In this document: piece after piece, positions 33,476-41,999 of the stretch
How positions within the stretch are numbered: the stretch's first letter is position 1
Layout of the letters: each line of letters begins with the position of its first letter
Source of the DNA: Flavobacterium inviolabile
GTDB lineage: Bacteria > Bacteroidota > Bacteroidia > Flavobacteriales > Flavobacteriaceae
Assembly (NCBI RefSeq): GCF_013389455.1
Contig: NZ_CP058278.1
Coordinates: 3,534,001 to 3,598,000 of the forward strand
Length of the DNA: 64,000 bases
Direction of reading: 5' to 3'
Notes under the pieces: generated by a model
Told to the model about the DNA's origin: nothing
Databases searched by the model: none
The model's input: only the letters and a program-made list of their open reading frames with translations
Position numbers and translations under genes: made by a program

Positions 33476-34546
33476 ATGACAAAAATTTACCTCACTGCGT
33501 TTTTAATGTCAGTGTTAACCGGCTATGCCCAGATTCCTCCCGGGTATTACAATTCCGCTACCGGAACCGGTTATACCTTAAAAACCCAATTGTACAACAT
33601 TATCAAAGGGCACAATGCTAAAGGTTATAATCAGCTTTATACCTGTTACCAGACTTCCGATCGCGATTATTTCTATGAAAATGACGGAACTATTCTCGAT
33701 ATTTATTCTGAAGTGCCCAATGGTGCCGATTTCTACAATTATTCTGCGACAAGCACCGGCGACCGTTGCGGCAGCTACAGTGTTGAAGGAAACTGTTTCA
33801 ACAGGGAACATTTAATGCCTCAAAGTGTTTTCAATGAAAATGCACCGATGGTTTCGGATGCACACCACATTCTTCCTACAGACGGAAAAGTAAACGGTAT
33901 GCGCAGCAACTATCCTTTCGGAAAAGTTAATTCCCCGACCTGGACATCCAAAAACGGATCCAAATTAGGCAACAACGCTACAGCCGGATATTCCGGTAAA
34001 GCCTTTGAGCCAATCGATGAATTTAAAGGGGATGTTGCCCGCTGTCTTTTGTATTTCGTAACCCGTTATGAAAACCAGGTAGCCGGCTGGAATCACGCGA
34101 TGCTAAACCACACCAGCAATCAGGCGGTAAGCGACTGGTTTAAGGAAATCCTGTTAACCTGGCACAACCAGGATCCGGTGAGTCCGAGAGAAATTGCCCG
34201 CAACAATGCCATTTATGCTTTTCAGGGAAACCGGAACCCGTTTATCGATCACCCGGAATATGTGCAAATGATCTGGGGATCGCCATTGGCAACCGATACA
34301 TTTGAAGCTTTGGCGAATATCTCGGTTTATCCGAATCCGTCAAATGACCACCGTATCAATATCCAGTCGGAAAAAGAACTGGACGAAATTGTAGTGATTG
34401 CTATTAACGGCCAAATCATCCAGCAAATTAAGAAACCCGCTCACAACCAGGGGACCTATACTATGGAAAACCTTCCGCAAGGTTTTTATTTAGTAAAAAT
34501 GTCCTCCGAAAATCAATCGACTACTAAGAAAGTCATCATAAACTAA
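33476..34546 (+). CDS. Secreted endonuclease I with T9SS sorting domain
   Basis: The 356-residue protein has a signal peptide (MTKIYLTAFLMSVLTGYAQ) and an Endonuclease_1/NucM domain with the beta-beta-alpha-metal active site GNCFNREHLMPQSVFNENAPMVSDAHHILPTDGKVNGMRSNYPFG shown by the motifs NREHLMPQS and DAHHILPTDGKVN. The last 75 residues form a type A T9SS sorting domain (SVYPNPSNDHRINI to YLVKMSSENQSTTKKVIIN). It likely degrades extracellular DNA for nutrition or biofilm turnover. Monocistronic with promoter and terminator. Confidence 0.92.
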   Translation: MTKIYLTAFLMSVLTGYAQIPPGYYNSATGTGYTLKTQLYNIIKGHNAKGYNQLYTCYQTSDRDYFYENDGTILDIYSEVPNGADFYNYSATSTGDRCGSYSVEGNCFNREHLMPQSVFNENAPMVSDAHHILPTDGKVNGMRSNYPFGKVNSPTWTSKNGSKLGNNATAGYSGKAFEPIDEFKGDVARCLLYFVTRYENQVAGWNHAMLNHTSNQAVSDWFKEILLTWHNQDPVSPREIARNNAIYAFQGNRNPFIDHPEYVQMIWGSPLATDTFEALANISVYPNPSNDHRINIQSEKELDEIVVIAINGQIIQQIKKPAHNQGTYTMENLPQGFYLVKMSSENQSTTKKVIIN

Positions 34547-34552
34547 AGCAAT

Positions 34553-34584
34553 AAAAAAGCCGTTACAGTGTAACGGCTTTTTTT
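34553..34584. terminator. Bidirectional terminator between endonuclease gene and prfB
   Basis: GCCGTTAC/GTAACGGC with loop AGT and flanking A- and T-runs between two convergent genes. Confidence 0.87.
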
Positions 34585-34586
34585 AT

Positions 34587-35685
34587 TTAATTGTCACCTT
34601 TTTGTCCCATCATCATCAGGTAGGCTTTTAAAAACTCATCCAGTTCTCCATCCATAACGGCATCAACATCGCTGGTTTCATAACCGCTTCTGACGTCTTT
34701 TACCAGTTTATAAGGATGCATCACATAGTTTCGGATTTGTGAACCCCATTCGATCTTCATTTTATTCGCCTCAATTTCATCCCGCTTCGCCTGGCGTTTT
34801 TTCAATTCGATCTCATATAACTGCGACTTTAGCAACTGCATGGCTTTGGTCTTATTATCCAATTGGGAACGCGTTTCCGAATTTTCAATGATAATTCCGG
34901 TTGGATGGTGACGCAAACGAACAGCGGTTTCCACCTTGTTCACGTTCTGCCCTCCTGCACCGCTGGAACGCATGGTTTCCCAGGAAATATCAGACGGACT
35001 GATCTCGATCTCGATCGTATCATCTGCTAAAGGATATACATAAACAGAAGCAAATGACGTATGTCGTTTCGCATTACTGTCGAAAGGAGAAATCCGAACC
35101 AGACGGTGTACGCCGTTCTCTCCTTTTAAATACCCGAAAGAATAATCCCCTTCAAATTCAAGTGTTACCGTTTTAACACCGGCAACCTCACCTTCCTGGA
35201 AGTTCAGTTCTTTAATTTTATAACCTTGCCGCTCTCCCCACATCAGGTACATACGCATCAGCATGGCAGCCCAGTCACAGCTTTCGGTACCTCCGGCACC
35301 GGCAGTGATTTGCAGTACCGCGCTCATACTATCTCCTTCGTCAGAAAGCATATTACGGAATTCCAGATTTTCAATATGAGTATTCGTTACCTCATAATGG
35401 GCATCCAGTTCCGCTTCGGTAGCATCACCTTCTTTAAAAAATTCATAGATTATCTGAAGTTCTTCAGCCAATGCTACGCCTTTTTCATAGTCTTCCACCC
35501 ATTTTTTCTTCGATCGCAGGTTCTTCACAATAAGTTCCGCTTCCTTTGCGTTATTCCAAAAATCTGGTGAAAAGGTTTTCTCTTCCTCGTTTGTAATCTC
35601 TATTAGTTTCTTATCGACGTCAAAGATACCTCCTTAACGCACCAAGACGCTCAATAATATCCTTAATCTGTTCGGTATTTACCAT
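34587..35685 (-). CDS. prfB: Peptide chain release factor 2, expressed by programmed +1 frameshift
   Basis: Translation starts at ATG 35685 ([21 protein letters not shown]) and meets an in-frame TGA at 35620-35622 after 21 codons. The site reads CTT TGA C, preceded at 35629-35634 by AGGAGG. A +1 shift at CTT gives [16 protein letters not shown] and joins the long frame to 34587, for a 365-residue RF2. The protein carries the SPF tripeptide for stop recognition (RISPFDSN) and the GGQ motif ([13 protein letters not shown]). RF2 reads TGA, so low RF2 favours the shift: an autoregulatory loop. Minus-strand -7 element at 35708-35715. Confidence 0.95.
35619..35634 (-). promoter_or_regulatory. prfB frameshift signal (SD-like AGGAGG plus CTTTGAC)
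   Basis: On the minus strand AGGAGG is followed after three bases by CTT TGA C, the canonical RF2 recoding site, with the TGA in the zero frame. Confidence 0.93.
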
Positions 35686-35707
35686 AAATATTGTAGTTTT
35701 ATACCCG

Positions 35708-35715
35708 CAAAAATA
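35708..35715 (-). promoter_or_regulatory. -7 promoter element for prfB
   Basis: TATTTTTG on the minus strand, 22 bases before the prfB ATG. The divergent aldolase gene starts 20 bases to the right. Confidence 0.55.
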
Positions 35716-35734
35716 GACATTCCTTTTTAATTAT

Positions 35735-36760
35735 ATGGAAATAAATTTAGTTAGCGATACCGTTACCAAACCTACACCCGAAATGTTGCAGCAAATGTTT
35801 CGCGCAAAAGTGGGCGATGATGTGTATAAGCAAGATCCTACGGTCATCGAATTAGAAGAAACCGTAGCCGATTTATTTGGTATGGAAGCCGCTTTATTTT
35901 TCCCTTCGGGAACGATGGCCAACCAAACCGCAATCAAATTGCATACGAATCCCGGTGAGCAGATCATCTGCGATAAATGGTCCCATATATTTCATTATGA
36001 AGGCGGCGGTGCTTCTTTTAACAGCGGGGTTTCCTGCTGTCTTGTAGATGGCGACCGCGGTATGATCACTGCCCGTCAGGTGGTGGAGAATATTAACGAT
36101 CCTGAATTTTACCACAGCCCGTTAACCCGTTTGGTCAGCATTGAAAATACTACCAATAAAGGCGGCGGTGCCTGTTATGATATTGAAGAATTAAAAAGAA
36201 TCAAACAGGTCTGCCAGGACCACAATTTAAACTATCACCTGGATGGTGCCCGTTTGTGGAATGCTTTGGTTGCCAAACGTCAGCACCCGAAACAATACGG
36301 CGAATTGTTCGACACCATATCCGTTTGCCTGTCCAAAGGACTGGGCGCTCCGGTAGGTTCCGTACTTTTAGGCAGTCATGAAGCCATTCATAAGGCCTTG
36401 CGAATCCGTAAAATTTTCGGAGGCGGTATGCGCCAGGCAGGCTATCTGGCAGCAGCCGGTTTATATGCCCTGCAGCATCATGTGGGAAGACTGGAAGAAG
36501 ACCACCGCCGGGCAAGACAAATTGGTATTGTGCTAAAAGAATTGCATTGGGTCGATACGGTTGAACCTGTTGAAACCAATATTCTGATCTTTTCTGTAAA
36601 ACCACAATATGACGAAGCCTCCATCATTGAAAAGCTGAAACAAAAAAACATCTTTATCAGCGCGATGGGAAGAGGAAAACTGCGAATCGTAACCCATCTG
36701 GACTATCGGGAAGTAATGCATTCCTATGTTATTGAAACACTTCAAAAAATAATAATATAA
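35735..36760 (+). CDS. ltaE: Low-specificity L-threonine aldolase
   Basis: The 341-residue PLP enzyme cleaves threonine to glycine and acetaldehyde. It begins with the typical MEINLVSDTVTKPTPEML and contains AALFFPSGTMANQ, the aspartate region LNYHLDGARLWNA and the PLP lysine in SVCLSKGLGAPVGS. The enzyme works in the cytoplasm and can supply glycine. It is monocistronic, divergent from prfB, and ends in a hairpin terminator. Confidence 0.92.
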   Translation: MEINLVSDTVTKPTPEMLQQMFRAKVGDDVYKQDPTVIELEETVADLFGMEAALFFPSGTMANQTAIKLHTNPGEQIICDKWSHIFHYEGGGASFNSGVSCCLVDGDRGMITARQVVENINDPEFYHSPLTRLVSIENTTNKGGGACYDIEELKRIKQVCQDHNLNYHLDGARLWNALVAKRQHPKQYGELFDTISVCLSKGLGAPVGSVLLGSHEAIHKALRIRKIFGGGMRQAGYLAAAGLYALQHHVGRLEEDHRRARQIGIVLKELHWVDTVEPVETNILIFSVKPQYDEASIIEKLKQKNIFISAMGRGKLRIVTHLDYREVMHSYVIETLQKIII

Positions 36761-36782
36761 TATTCTTAGTTCTGTTCAACCT

Positions 36783-36822
36783 AAAACCTTTAAAGACAAC
36801 TGTTTTTAAAGGTTTTATCTTT
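36783..36822 (+). terminator. Terminator of the threonine aldolase gene
   Basis: AAAACCTTTAAA pairs with TTTAAAGGTTTT across a 10-base loop, followed by ATCTTTTTT. Confidence 0.75.
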
Positions 36823-37014
36823 TTTGGCCCAAAAGGTACAGTACGGCAACCTGCAAAAGCCTGCTTCCGGCATTCCAAACTTTGTTAAAATCCATTTTTG
36901 TTTATTTTTCCTCAAAAAAGACACCTTAAAAACCCTCATTTATTCATTTTTATCAGCTTTAAATGTTTTTTTGTTAATTATTCACATCTGTTAAGGTTGG
37001 AAAGGGACGATTTT

Positions 37015-37022
37015 TATCTTTG
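37015..37022 (+). promoter_or_regulatory. -7 promoter element for lysA
   Basis: TATCTTTG lies 24 bases before ATG 37047. It supports this start over the in-frame TTG or ATG codons near 37020. Confidence 0.65.
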
Positions 37023-37046
37023 TTGTTATTAACAAATTTATATAGC

Positions 37047-38258
37047 ATGCAAATCAATCATTTACTTTCAGTAGCGGAAGAATTTGGCAGTCCTGTTTAT
37101 GTATACGACGCCGACAAAATTCAATCACAGTACCAACGTTTAACCAATGCTTTTTCCAAGGTGGAAAGCCTGCGAATCAATTATGCAGTCAAGGCATTGT
37201 CAAACCTATCTGTTCTTAAGCTACTGAAGAAGATGGGGTCCGGACTTGACACTGTATCCATTCAGGAGGTGCAGTTAGGTCTACTTGCAGGCTTTTCTCC
37301 GGAAACGATCATCTATACACCAAACGGTGTTTCGATGGAAGAAATTGAAGAAGTAGCACAATTAGGCGTTCAGATAAATATTGACAATCTATCCATTTTA
37401 GAACAATTCGGCGCGAAGCATCCAACCACTCCGGTTTGTATCCGTATCAATCCACACGTAATGGCGGGTGGTAATTCGAATATTTCCGTAGGCCATATCG
37501 ACAGTAAATTCGGTATTTCGATACATCAGATTCCACATTTGCTCCGCATCATCGAGAATACACAGATGCACATTAACGGAATCCACATGCATACCGGTTC
37601 GGATATTCTGGATATCGAAGTATTCCTTTATGCCGCCGAAATATTATTTGAAACGGCAAAACACTTTAAAGAACTGGATTTCATCGACTTTGGAAGCGGT
37701 TTTAAAGTACCTTATAAAAAAGACGATATCGAAACCAATGTGGAAGAATTGGGTAAAAAACTAACCAAAAGATTCAATGCCTTTTGTAAAGAATACGGCA
37801 AAGAGCTGACACTTGCTTTCGAACCGGGTAAATTTCTGGTTAGTGAAGCCGGTTATTTCCTGGCCAAAGTAAATGTGGTCAAACAAACCACATCTACTGT
37901 ATTTGCAGGAATAGACAGTGGTTTCAACCACCTGATCCGCCCGATGTTCTACGGTTCACAGCACCATATCGAGAACATCACCAACCCGAAAGGAAAAGAG
38001 CGTTTCTATTCGGTTGTGGGATATATCTGCGAAACGGATACTTTTGGCAGCAACCGGAAAATTGCCGAAATTAAAGAGGGCGATATCCTGTGTTTCCGCA
38101 ACGCCGGAGCCTATTGTTTCTCTATGGCATCCAACTATAATTCCCGCGTGCGTCCTGCCGAAGTACTGTGGTATAACGGAAAAGCACACCTCATCAGAGA
38201 GCGTGAAACCTTTGAAGATATCATCAGAAATCAGGTAGTACTCGAGTTTGAATACTAA
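37047..38258 (+). CDS. lysA: Diaminopimelate decarboxylase
   Basis: From ATG 37047 the enzyme has 403 residues. It is a fold-III PLP enzyme that makes lysine from meso-diaminopimelate. The PLP lysine lies in LRINYAVKALSNLSVLK, the Gly-rich phosphate loop in FIDFGSGFKVPY, and the second active-site Cys in VVGYICETDTFG. The C-terminal part (RNAGAYCFSMASNYNSR) is conserved. Own promoter and terminator indicate a single-gene unit. Confidence 0.94.
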   Translation: MQINHLLSVAEEFGSPVYVYDADKIQSQYQRLTNAFSKVESLRINYAVKALSNLSVLKLLKKMGSGLDTVSIQEVQLGLLAGFSPETIIYTPNGVSMEEIEEVAQLGVQINIDNLSILEQFGAKHPTTPVCIRINPHVMAGGNSNISVGHIDSKFGISIHQIPHLLRIIENTQMHINGIHMHTGSDILDIEVFLYAAEILFETAKHFKELDFIDFGSGFKVPYKKDDIETNVEELGKKLTKRFNAFCKEYGKELTLAFEPGKFLVSEAGYFLAKVNVVKQTTSTVFAGIDSGFNHLIRPMFYGSQHHIENITNPKGKERFYSVVGYICETDTFGSNRKIAEIKEGDILCFRNAGAYCFSMASNYNSRVRPAEVLWYNGKAHLIRERETFEDIIRNQVVLEFEY

Positions 38259-38275
38259 ATAAATAAGCAATTAAG

Positions 38276-38304
38276 AAAAGAGCCGTATTTTATGGCTCTT
38301 TTTG
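38276..38304 (+). terminator. Terminator of lysA
   Basis: AAAAGAGCC pairs with GGCTCTTTT across a nine-base loop and a T-run follows. Confidence 0.78.
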
Positions 38305-38347
38305 CTTAAAATAACACTAACATAAAACGGCTTCCCCAATTGTTTTA

Positions 38348-38355
38348 TACCTTTG
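38348..38355 (+). promoter_or_regulatory. -7 promoter element for the alkaline phosphatase gene
   Basis: TACCTTTG is 26 bases before ATG 38382 and lies inside the longer open frame, which supports the shorter protein. Confidence 0.65.
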
Positions 38356-38381
38356 TGTCCTTAATTACAGAATTTTACAAC

Positions 38382-39797
38382 ATGGACAGAAGGAAATTTT
38401 TCAGAAACGGTTCAATTCTAACCTTAGGCACAGCTTTAATGAATCCTTTGGATGCCGTTTCGAACACACTTGATTTCGATACCGTAAGAAAAAATAAAAA
38501 AGCCAAAAACATTATCTTCCTTGTTAGCGACGGTATGAGTACCGGAACGTTAAACATGGCCGATCTATACCTTAACAGAAAAACAGGAAACGGTTCAAAC
38601 TGGTTACAGCTTTACCGTGACAACCGCATTAACCGCGCTTTAATGGATACGGCTTCGGCCAGTTCCATTGTAACCGATTCTTCGGCAGGAAGTTCTTCCT
38701 GGGGAGGCGGTTTCAGAGTAAACAACGGTTCCTTAAATGTGGGTCCGAAAGGGGAAGTGCACATGCCGATCTGGCAAAAATTCAAAAAAGCCGGTAAAAT
38801 GGCCGGTTGTGTAACCACCGTTCCGATCACCCATGCAACGCCGGCCGGTTTTTGCGTAAACAGCAAAAGCAGAAATGCTCAGGAAGACATTGCCGAGCAA
38901 TACCTGGAATTAGGTTTTGACATCATGATGGGCGGCGGAAATAACTATTTCAGCCCGGAAATCAGAAAAGATAAAAAAGACATGTATGCCGCATTTAAAG
39001 CAAAAGGTTACCAGGTAGCCCGAACGCGTAAAGAAATGCTGGATACCGACAATAACAAGCCTGTTCTGGGTGTTTTTTATGACGATGCCCTGCCGTATAA
39101 TATCGACAGAAAAAGCAGTAAAGATTTAACCGAACAGATCCCTACACTGGCAGAAATGGCACAAAAAGCTATTGACCGGATGAAAAACCACAAAAACGGA
39201 TTCGTATTGCAGGTTGAAGCCGGAAAAGTAGACTGGGCAGCACACGCAAACGATATCAGCGCGTTGATATACGACCAGGTAGGTTTTGACGAAGCGGTAA
39301 AAGTAGCCATTGATTTTGCTGAAAAAGACAAAGAAACACTGGTGATCATTACAACCGACCACGGAAATGCCAATCCGGGTGTGATTTATGGCAAATATGC
39401 AAATGCCAATTTCGACAGCATACAGAACTATACCCAGACAAACGAATGGATTTTAAATGCAATCAGTCCGCAGTCGACCGTTAAACAGGTTCATGAAATC
39501 ATTGAACATGCAAACGGAAAAACTATTACCGATGAAGATGCAAAAACCGTTTTAAGCTATTATGACGGATTACACAAAGAAGACGGTTTGTATAACTATA
39601 AAAAATTACCGTATAAAGCGTTTTCCGAAATGCAGCAAAAAACAAACTCTGTGGGATGGATCAGTATGGATCACTCTGCCGATTACGTTGAATTAGCGAT
39701 GTTCGGACCGGGAAGCGATCTGTTAAAACCTTTCGTTAAGAACACCGACTTACACTACCTGATGCTACAGGCAGCAGAAGTGGAAAATAAATTCTGA
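38382..39797 (+). CDS. Tat-exported alkaline phosphatase
   Basis: From ATG 38382 the protein has 471 residues. The N-terminus MDRRKFFRNGSILTLGTALM carries a twin-arginine (RRKFF) export signal. The catalytic Ser100 is in VTDSSAGSSS; metal ligands lie in NIIFLVSDGMS, WAAHANDI, ITTDHGNAN and SMDHSADYVEL. It releases phosphate from organic monoesters in the periplasm. No pho-box is visible; the gene has its own promoter and terminator. The family also contains phosphodiesterases, but the Ser-centred motif is phosphatase-like. Confidence 0.9.
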   Translation: MDRRKFFRNGSILTLGTALMNPLDAVSNTLDFDTVRKNKKAKNIIFLVSDGMSTGTLNMADLYLNRKTGNGSNWLQLYRDNRINRALMDTASASSIVTDSSAGSSSWGGGFRVNNGSLNVGPKGEVHMPIWQKFKKAGKMAGCVTTVPITHATPAGFCVNSKSRNAQEDIAEQYLELGFDIMMGGGNNYFSPEIRKDKKDMYAAFKAKGYQVARTRKEMLDTDNNKPVLGVFYDDALPYNIDRKSSKDLTEQIPTLAEMAQKAIDRMKNHKNGFVLQVEAGKVDWAAHANDISALIYDQVGFDEAVKVAIDFAEKDKETLVIITTDHGNANPGVIYGKYANANFDSIQNYTQTNEWILNAISPQSTVKQVHEIIEHANGKTITDEDAKTVLSYYDGLHKEDGLYNYKKLPYKAFSEMQQKTNSVGWISMDHSADYVELAMFGPGSDLLKPFVKNTDLHYLMLQAAEVENKF

Positions 39798-39823
39798 TCC
39801 GGCAACCGGACAGGAACCGCTTA

Positions 39824-39858
39824 AAATCAGGAAGAAATAGTTCTTCCTGATTTTTTTT
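39824..39858 (+). terminator. Terminator of the alkaline phosphatase gene
   Basis: AAATCAGGAAGAA pairs with TTCTTCCTGATTT across the loop ATAG, followed by a T-run. Confidence 0.85.
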
Positions 39859-39918
39859 ATGCCAATCTGAATCCTGCAAAATCTACTGGCAAAGATGCCG
39901 GATATTTAATTTCTATTG

Positions 39919-39926
39919 TAACTTTG
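39919..39926 (+). promoter_or_regulatory. -7 promoter element for the NtrC-type regulator
   Basis: TAACTTTG lies 24 bases before the TTG start at 39951. Confidence 0.6.
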
Positions 39927-39950
39927 TTATACTTTTAATCTACTCCTCCA

Positions 39951-41303
39951 TTGAAAAAAATACTGATTATAGACGATGAAGAAAAACTGCGTTCCTTAAT
40001 GGCGCGTATTGTTGGTTTGGAAAATTTTGAAGTCTTTCAGGCCGGCGACTGTAAAACAGGTTTAAAAAAACTGGAACAGAACAGTATCGACATTGTACTG
40101 TGTGACGTTAAATTACCCGATGGCAACGGCGTTGAACTAACCCGGCAGATCAAGGAAAAATACCCGCACATCGAAGTTATCCTGCTCACCGCCTACGGCA
40201 ATATTCCCGATGGCGTACAGGCCATCAAAAACGGAGCGTTCGATTATATTGTAAAAGGCGACGACAACAACAAGATCATTCCGTTGCTGCATCGTGCGAT
40301 AGAAAAGAGCAACCTTACCCGGAGAGTGGCACAACTGGAAGCCCAGCTGGAAACCCGATTTTCCTTTGAAGGAATCATCGGTACCTCCAAAATGCTGCAA
40401 CAGGCGATCGAACTGGCAAAAAAAGTGGCGGTAACCGATACCACGGTACTATTAACCGGCGAAACCGGAACCGGAAAAGAAGTTTTTGCACAGGCAATCC
40501 ACCAGTCCAGCAACCGGAAAAACAAAAACTTTGTGGCGATAAACTGTTCTGCTTTTAGCCATGACCTGTTGGAAAGCGAAATGTTCGGTCATATCAGTGG
40601 TGCTTTTACCGGTGCGACAAAAGACAAAAAAGGATTGTTTGAAGAAGCGAATAACGGTACCATCTTTTTAGATGAAATTGGCGAAATGCCACTGGACCTG
40701 CAGGCGAAATTACTCCGTGTTATCGAAAACGGCGAATTTATTAAAGTAGGCGAAAGCAAGGTCACCAAAGTCGACGTCCGCATTATTGCTGCTACCAACA
40801 GAGATCTGTTAAAAGAAATCGAAACCGGTCATTTCCGTCAGGACTTATATTACCGCCTGTCTGTTTTCCAGATACAGTTACCGTCTTTAAAAGAGCGCAC
40901 TTCCGATATTGCATTGTTAGCCAGCCATTTTTTAGCCATTTTCAGTCTGAAAATGAATAAGAAAATAAAAACACTATCCGACGACTTTATCAGTCTTTTA
41001 AAACTGCACAACTGGCCGGGCAACATCCGCGAACTGAAAAACGTACTGGAACGCAGTGTTATCCTGGAAACCGGTGACACACTCACCCGCAGCAGCCTGC
41101 CCATAGAAATACAGCAATTACAGGAAGACGGTCAAACCGGAGCACTTCCGATACTTTCTGCTTTTTCGCTGGCTTCCGCCGAAAAAATTCACATACAGAA
41201 AGTACTCAACTATACTAACGGAAACAAAACCGAGACGGCACGTTTATTAAATATTGCACTGACTACCCTGTACCGGAAGCTGGACGAATACAAAATATCC
41301 TGA
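39951..41303 (+). CDS. NtrC-family sigma54-dependent response regulator of the kdp locus
   Basis: The 450-residue protein has a receiver domain with Asp52 (IVLCDVKLPDGNG), an AAA+ domain (Walker A GETGTGKE; sigma54-contact loop HISGAFTGATKD; Walker B GTIFLDEIGEM) and a Fis-type HTH (NKTETARLLNIALTTLYRKLDEYKI). The start codon is TTG; MKKILIIDDEE begins exactly where receiver domains begin and no ATG is nearby. It lies directly before the kdp genes on the same strand. It probably replaces KdpE as activator, working with the kinase at 48698. Two dyads downstream (41319-41356) are candidate binding sites. Confidence 0.9.
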   Translation: MKKILIIDDEEKLRSLMARIVGLENFEVFQAGDCKTGLKKLEQNSIDIVLCDVKLPDGNGVELTRQIKEKYPHIEVILLTAYGNIPDGVQAIKNGAFDYIVKGDDNNKIIPLLHRAIEKSNLTRRVAQLEAQLETRFSFEGIIGTSKMLQQAIELAKKVAVTDTTVLLTGETGTGKEVFAQAIHQSSNRKNKNFVAINCSAFSHDLLESEMFGHISGAFTGATKDKKGLFEEANNGTIFLDEIGEMPLDLQAKLLRVIENGEFIKVGESKVTKVDVRIIAATNRDLLKEIETGHFRQDLYYRLSVFQIQLPSLKERTSDIALLASHFLAIFSLKMNKKIKTLSDDFISLLKLHNWPGNIRELKNVLERSVILETGDTLTRSSLPIEIQQLQEDGQTGALPILSAFSLASAEKIHIQKVLNYTNGNKTETARLLNIALTTLYRKLDEYKIS

Positions 41304-41318
41304 TTTCTGCTAAAAATA

Positions 41319-41356
41319 CTATCGTTTTGAAAGCCCTGACCCTATCGTTTTGATAG
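41319..41356. promoter_or_regulatory. Two dyads CTATC-N5-GAtAG upstream of the kdp genes
   Basis: The 12-base repeat CTATCGTTTTGA occurs at 41319-41330 and 41342-41353, 23 bases apart. Each is followed so as to form CTATC-N5-GA(A/T)AG. The second is perfect. Two helical turns apart, they could be enhancer sites for the NtrC-type regulator. The second copy is also the stem of a terminator, so the alternative is a simple terminator. Confidence 0.45.
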
Positions 41357-41362
41357 GGTTTT
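41340..41362 (+). terminator. Terminator of the response regulator gene
   Basis: CCCTATC/GATAGGG with loop GTTTT, followed by TTTTTC, 37 bases after the stop. Confidence 0.7.
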
Positions 41363-41476
41363 TCTTTTGGCACAACGCCCAGAAAACAATATTCCCAACA
41401 AAATCAGCACCTTAGCAGCATTCCTGATTTTTTGGTCTCTGATTTGGCTTATGGTTATCAAATAATTTTAACCATT

Positions 41477-41758
41477 ATGAAAAAATTCAACGACACACTT
41501 GTTCAAAAAATGGAGCGCCTGGCAAACATTACGATCAGTAGTCTGCAATTAGGGAAAACAGCCCGAACCAAAAGATGCCTGAATCTGGCTGAAGAACTGT
41601 TAAACAAAGGCAATGCCGAAATGAAAAATGCCATTACCAATGTGTATTTGTATTCGGTTTCACATTACATGGAACTCAATCATTACGCCATGGCCAAACT
41701 GCTTCCGGTATCCCTTCACAAAGAGTATGTAAAACAAATTAACACTTCCGGAGTATGA
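41477..41758 (+). CDS. Small soluble protein heading the kdp operon
   Basis: From ATG 41477 (MKKFNDTLVQKMERLANITI) the product has 93 residues, all predicted helical, without signal peptide. It resembles small DUF7674-like proteins that contain AEELLNKGNAEMKNAITNVYLYSV. The stop overlaps the start of the following micro-ORF (ATGA). Its position before kdpF in the same operon suggests a role in Kdp assembly or control, but the function is unknown. Confidence 0.7.
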   Translation: MKKFNDTLVQKMERLANITISSLQLGKTARTKRCLNLAEELLNKGNAEMKNAITNVYLYSVSHYMELNHYAMAKLLPVSLHKEYVKQINTSGV

Positions 41759-41838
41759 TAACTGCTGTTTTAACCTTAGCCGGACTGGTGTGCTTTGCAC
41801 TTTTTTATGCATCGATTTACTATTTTGATAAAATTTAA
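41755..41838 (+). CDS. 27-residue single-helix membrane micro-protein
   Basis: ATG 41755 overlaps the stop of the upstream gene as ATGA. The product MITAVLTLAGLVCFALFYAS-plus 7 residues is one hydrophobic helix ending in the charged YFDKI. It precedes kdpF by four bases. Coding is supported by translational coupling, dense packing and membrane-protein composition. It may be a second KdpF-like peptide. Confidence 0.65.
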   Translation: MITAVLTLAGLVCFALFYASIYYFDKI

Positions 41839-41842
41839 AGAA

Positions 41843-41920
41843 ATGATACTGCTATTTATTATTGCCCTGGCTGTATTTGCCTACATCTGTTACGTACTGC
41901 TGAAACCCGAGAAATTTTAA
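41843..41920 (+). CDS. kdpF: K+-transporting ATPase subunit KdpF
   Basis: The 25-residue product is one transmembrane helix ending in LLKPEKF, which matches the classical KdpF tail (LLxPExF). KdpF stabilises the KdpABC complex in the inner membrane. It is too short for most ORF calls. Followed by a strong hairpin and kdpA. Confidence 0.87.
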   Translation: MILLFIIALAVFAYICYVLLKPEKF

Positions 41921-41928
41921 TTCAAGAA

Positions 41929-41970
41929 CACAGAAGGTTTAAGCGGTCATATCTTTTTAAACCTTCTGTG
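41929..41970 (+). other. Intercistronic stem-loop between kdpF and kdpA
   Basis: CACAGAAGGTTTAA (41929-41942) pairs perfectly over 14 bp with TTAAACCTTCTGTG (41957-41970); the loop has 14 bases. No T-run follows, so it is more likely an mRNA stability or processing element than a terminator. Confidence 0.7.
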
Positions 41971-41999
41971 CTGCTTCAAAAAACCAAACAATTTAAAAA

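Noticed and set aside
41367..41383. Full sigma54 promoter before the kdp genes
   Set aside because: TTGGCAC fits the -24 box, but the base pair at -12 is AG and not GC, and shifting the window does not help. I kept only the weaker statement in the findings.
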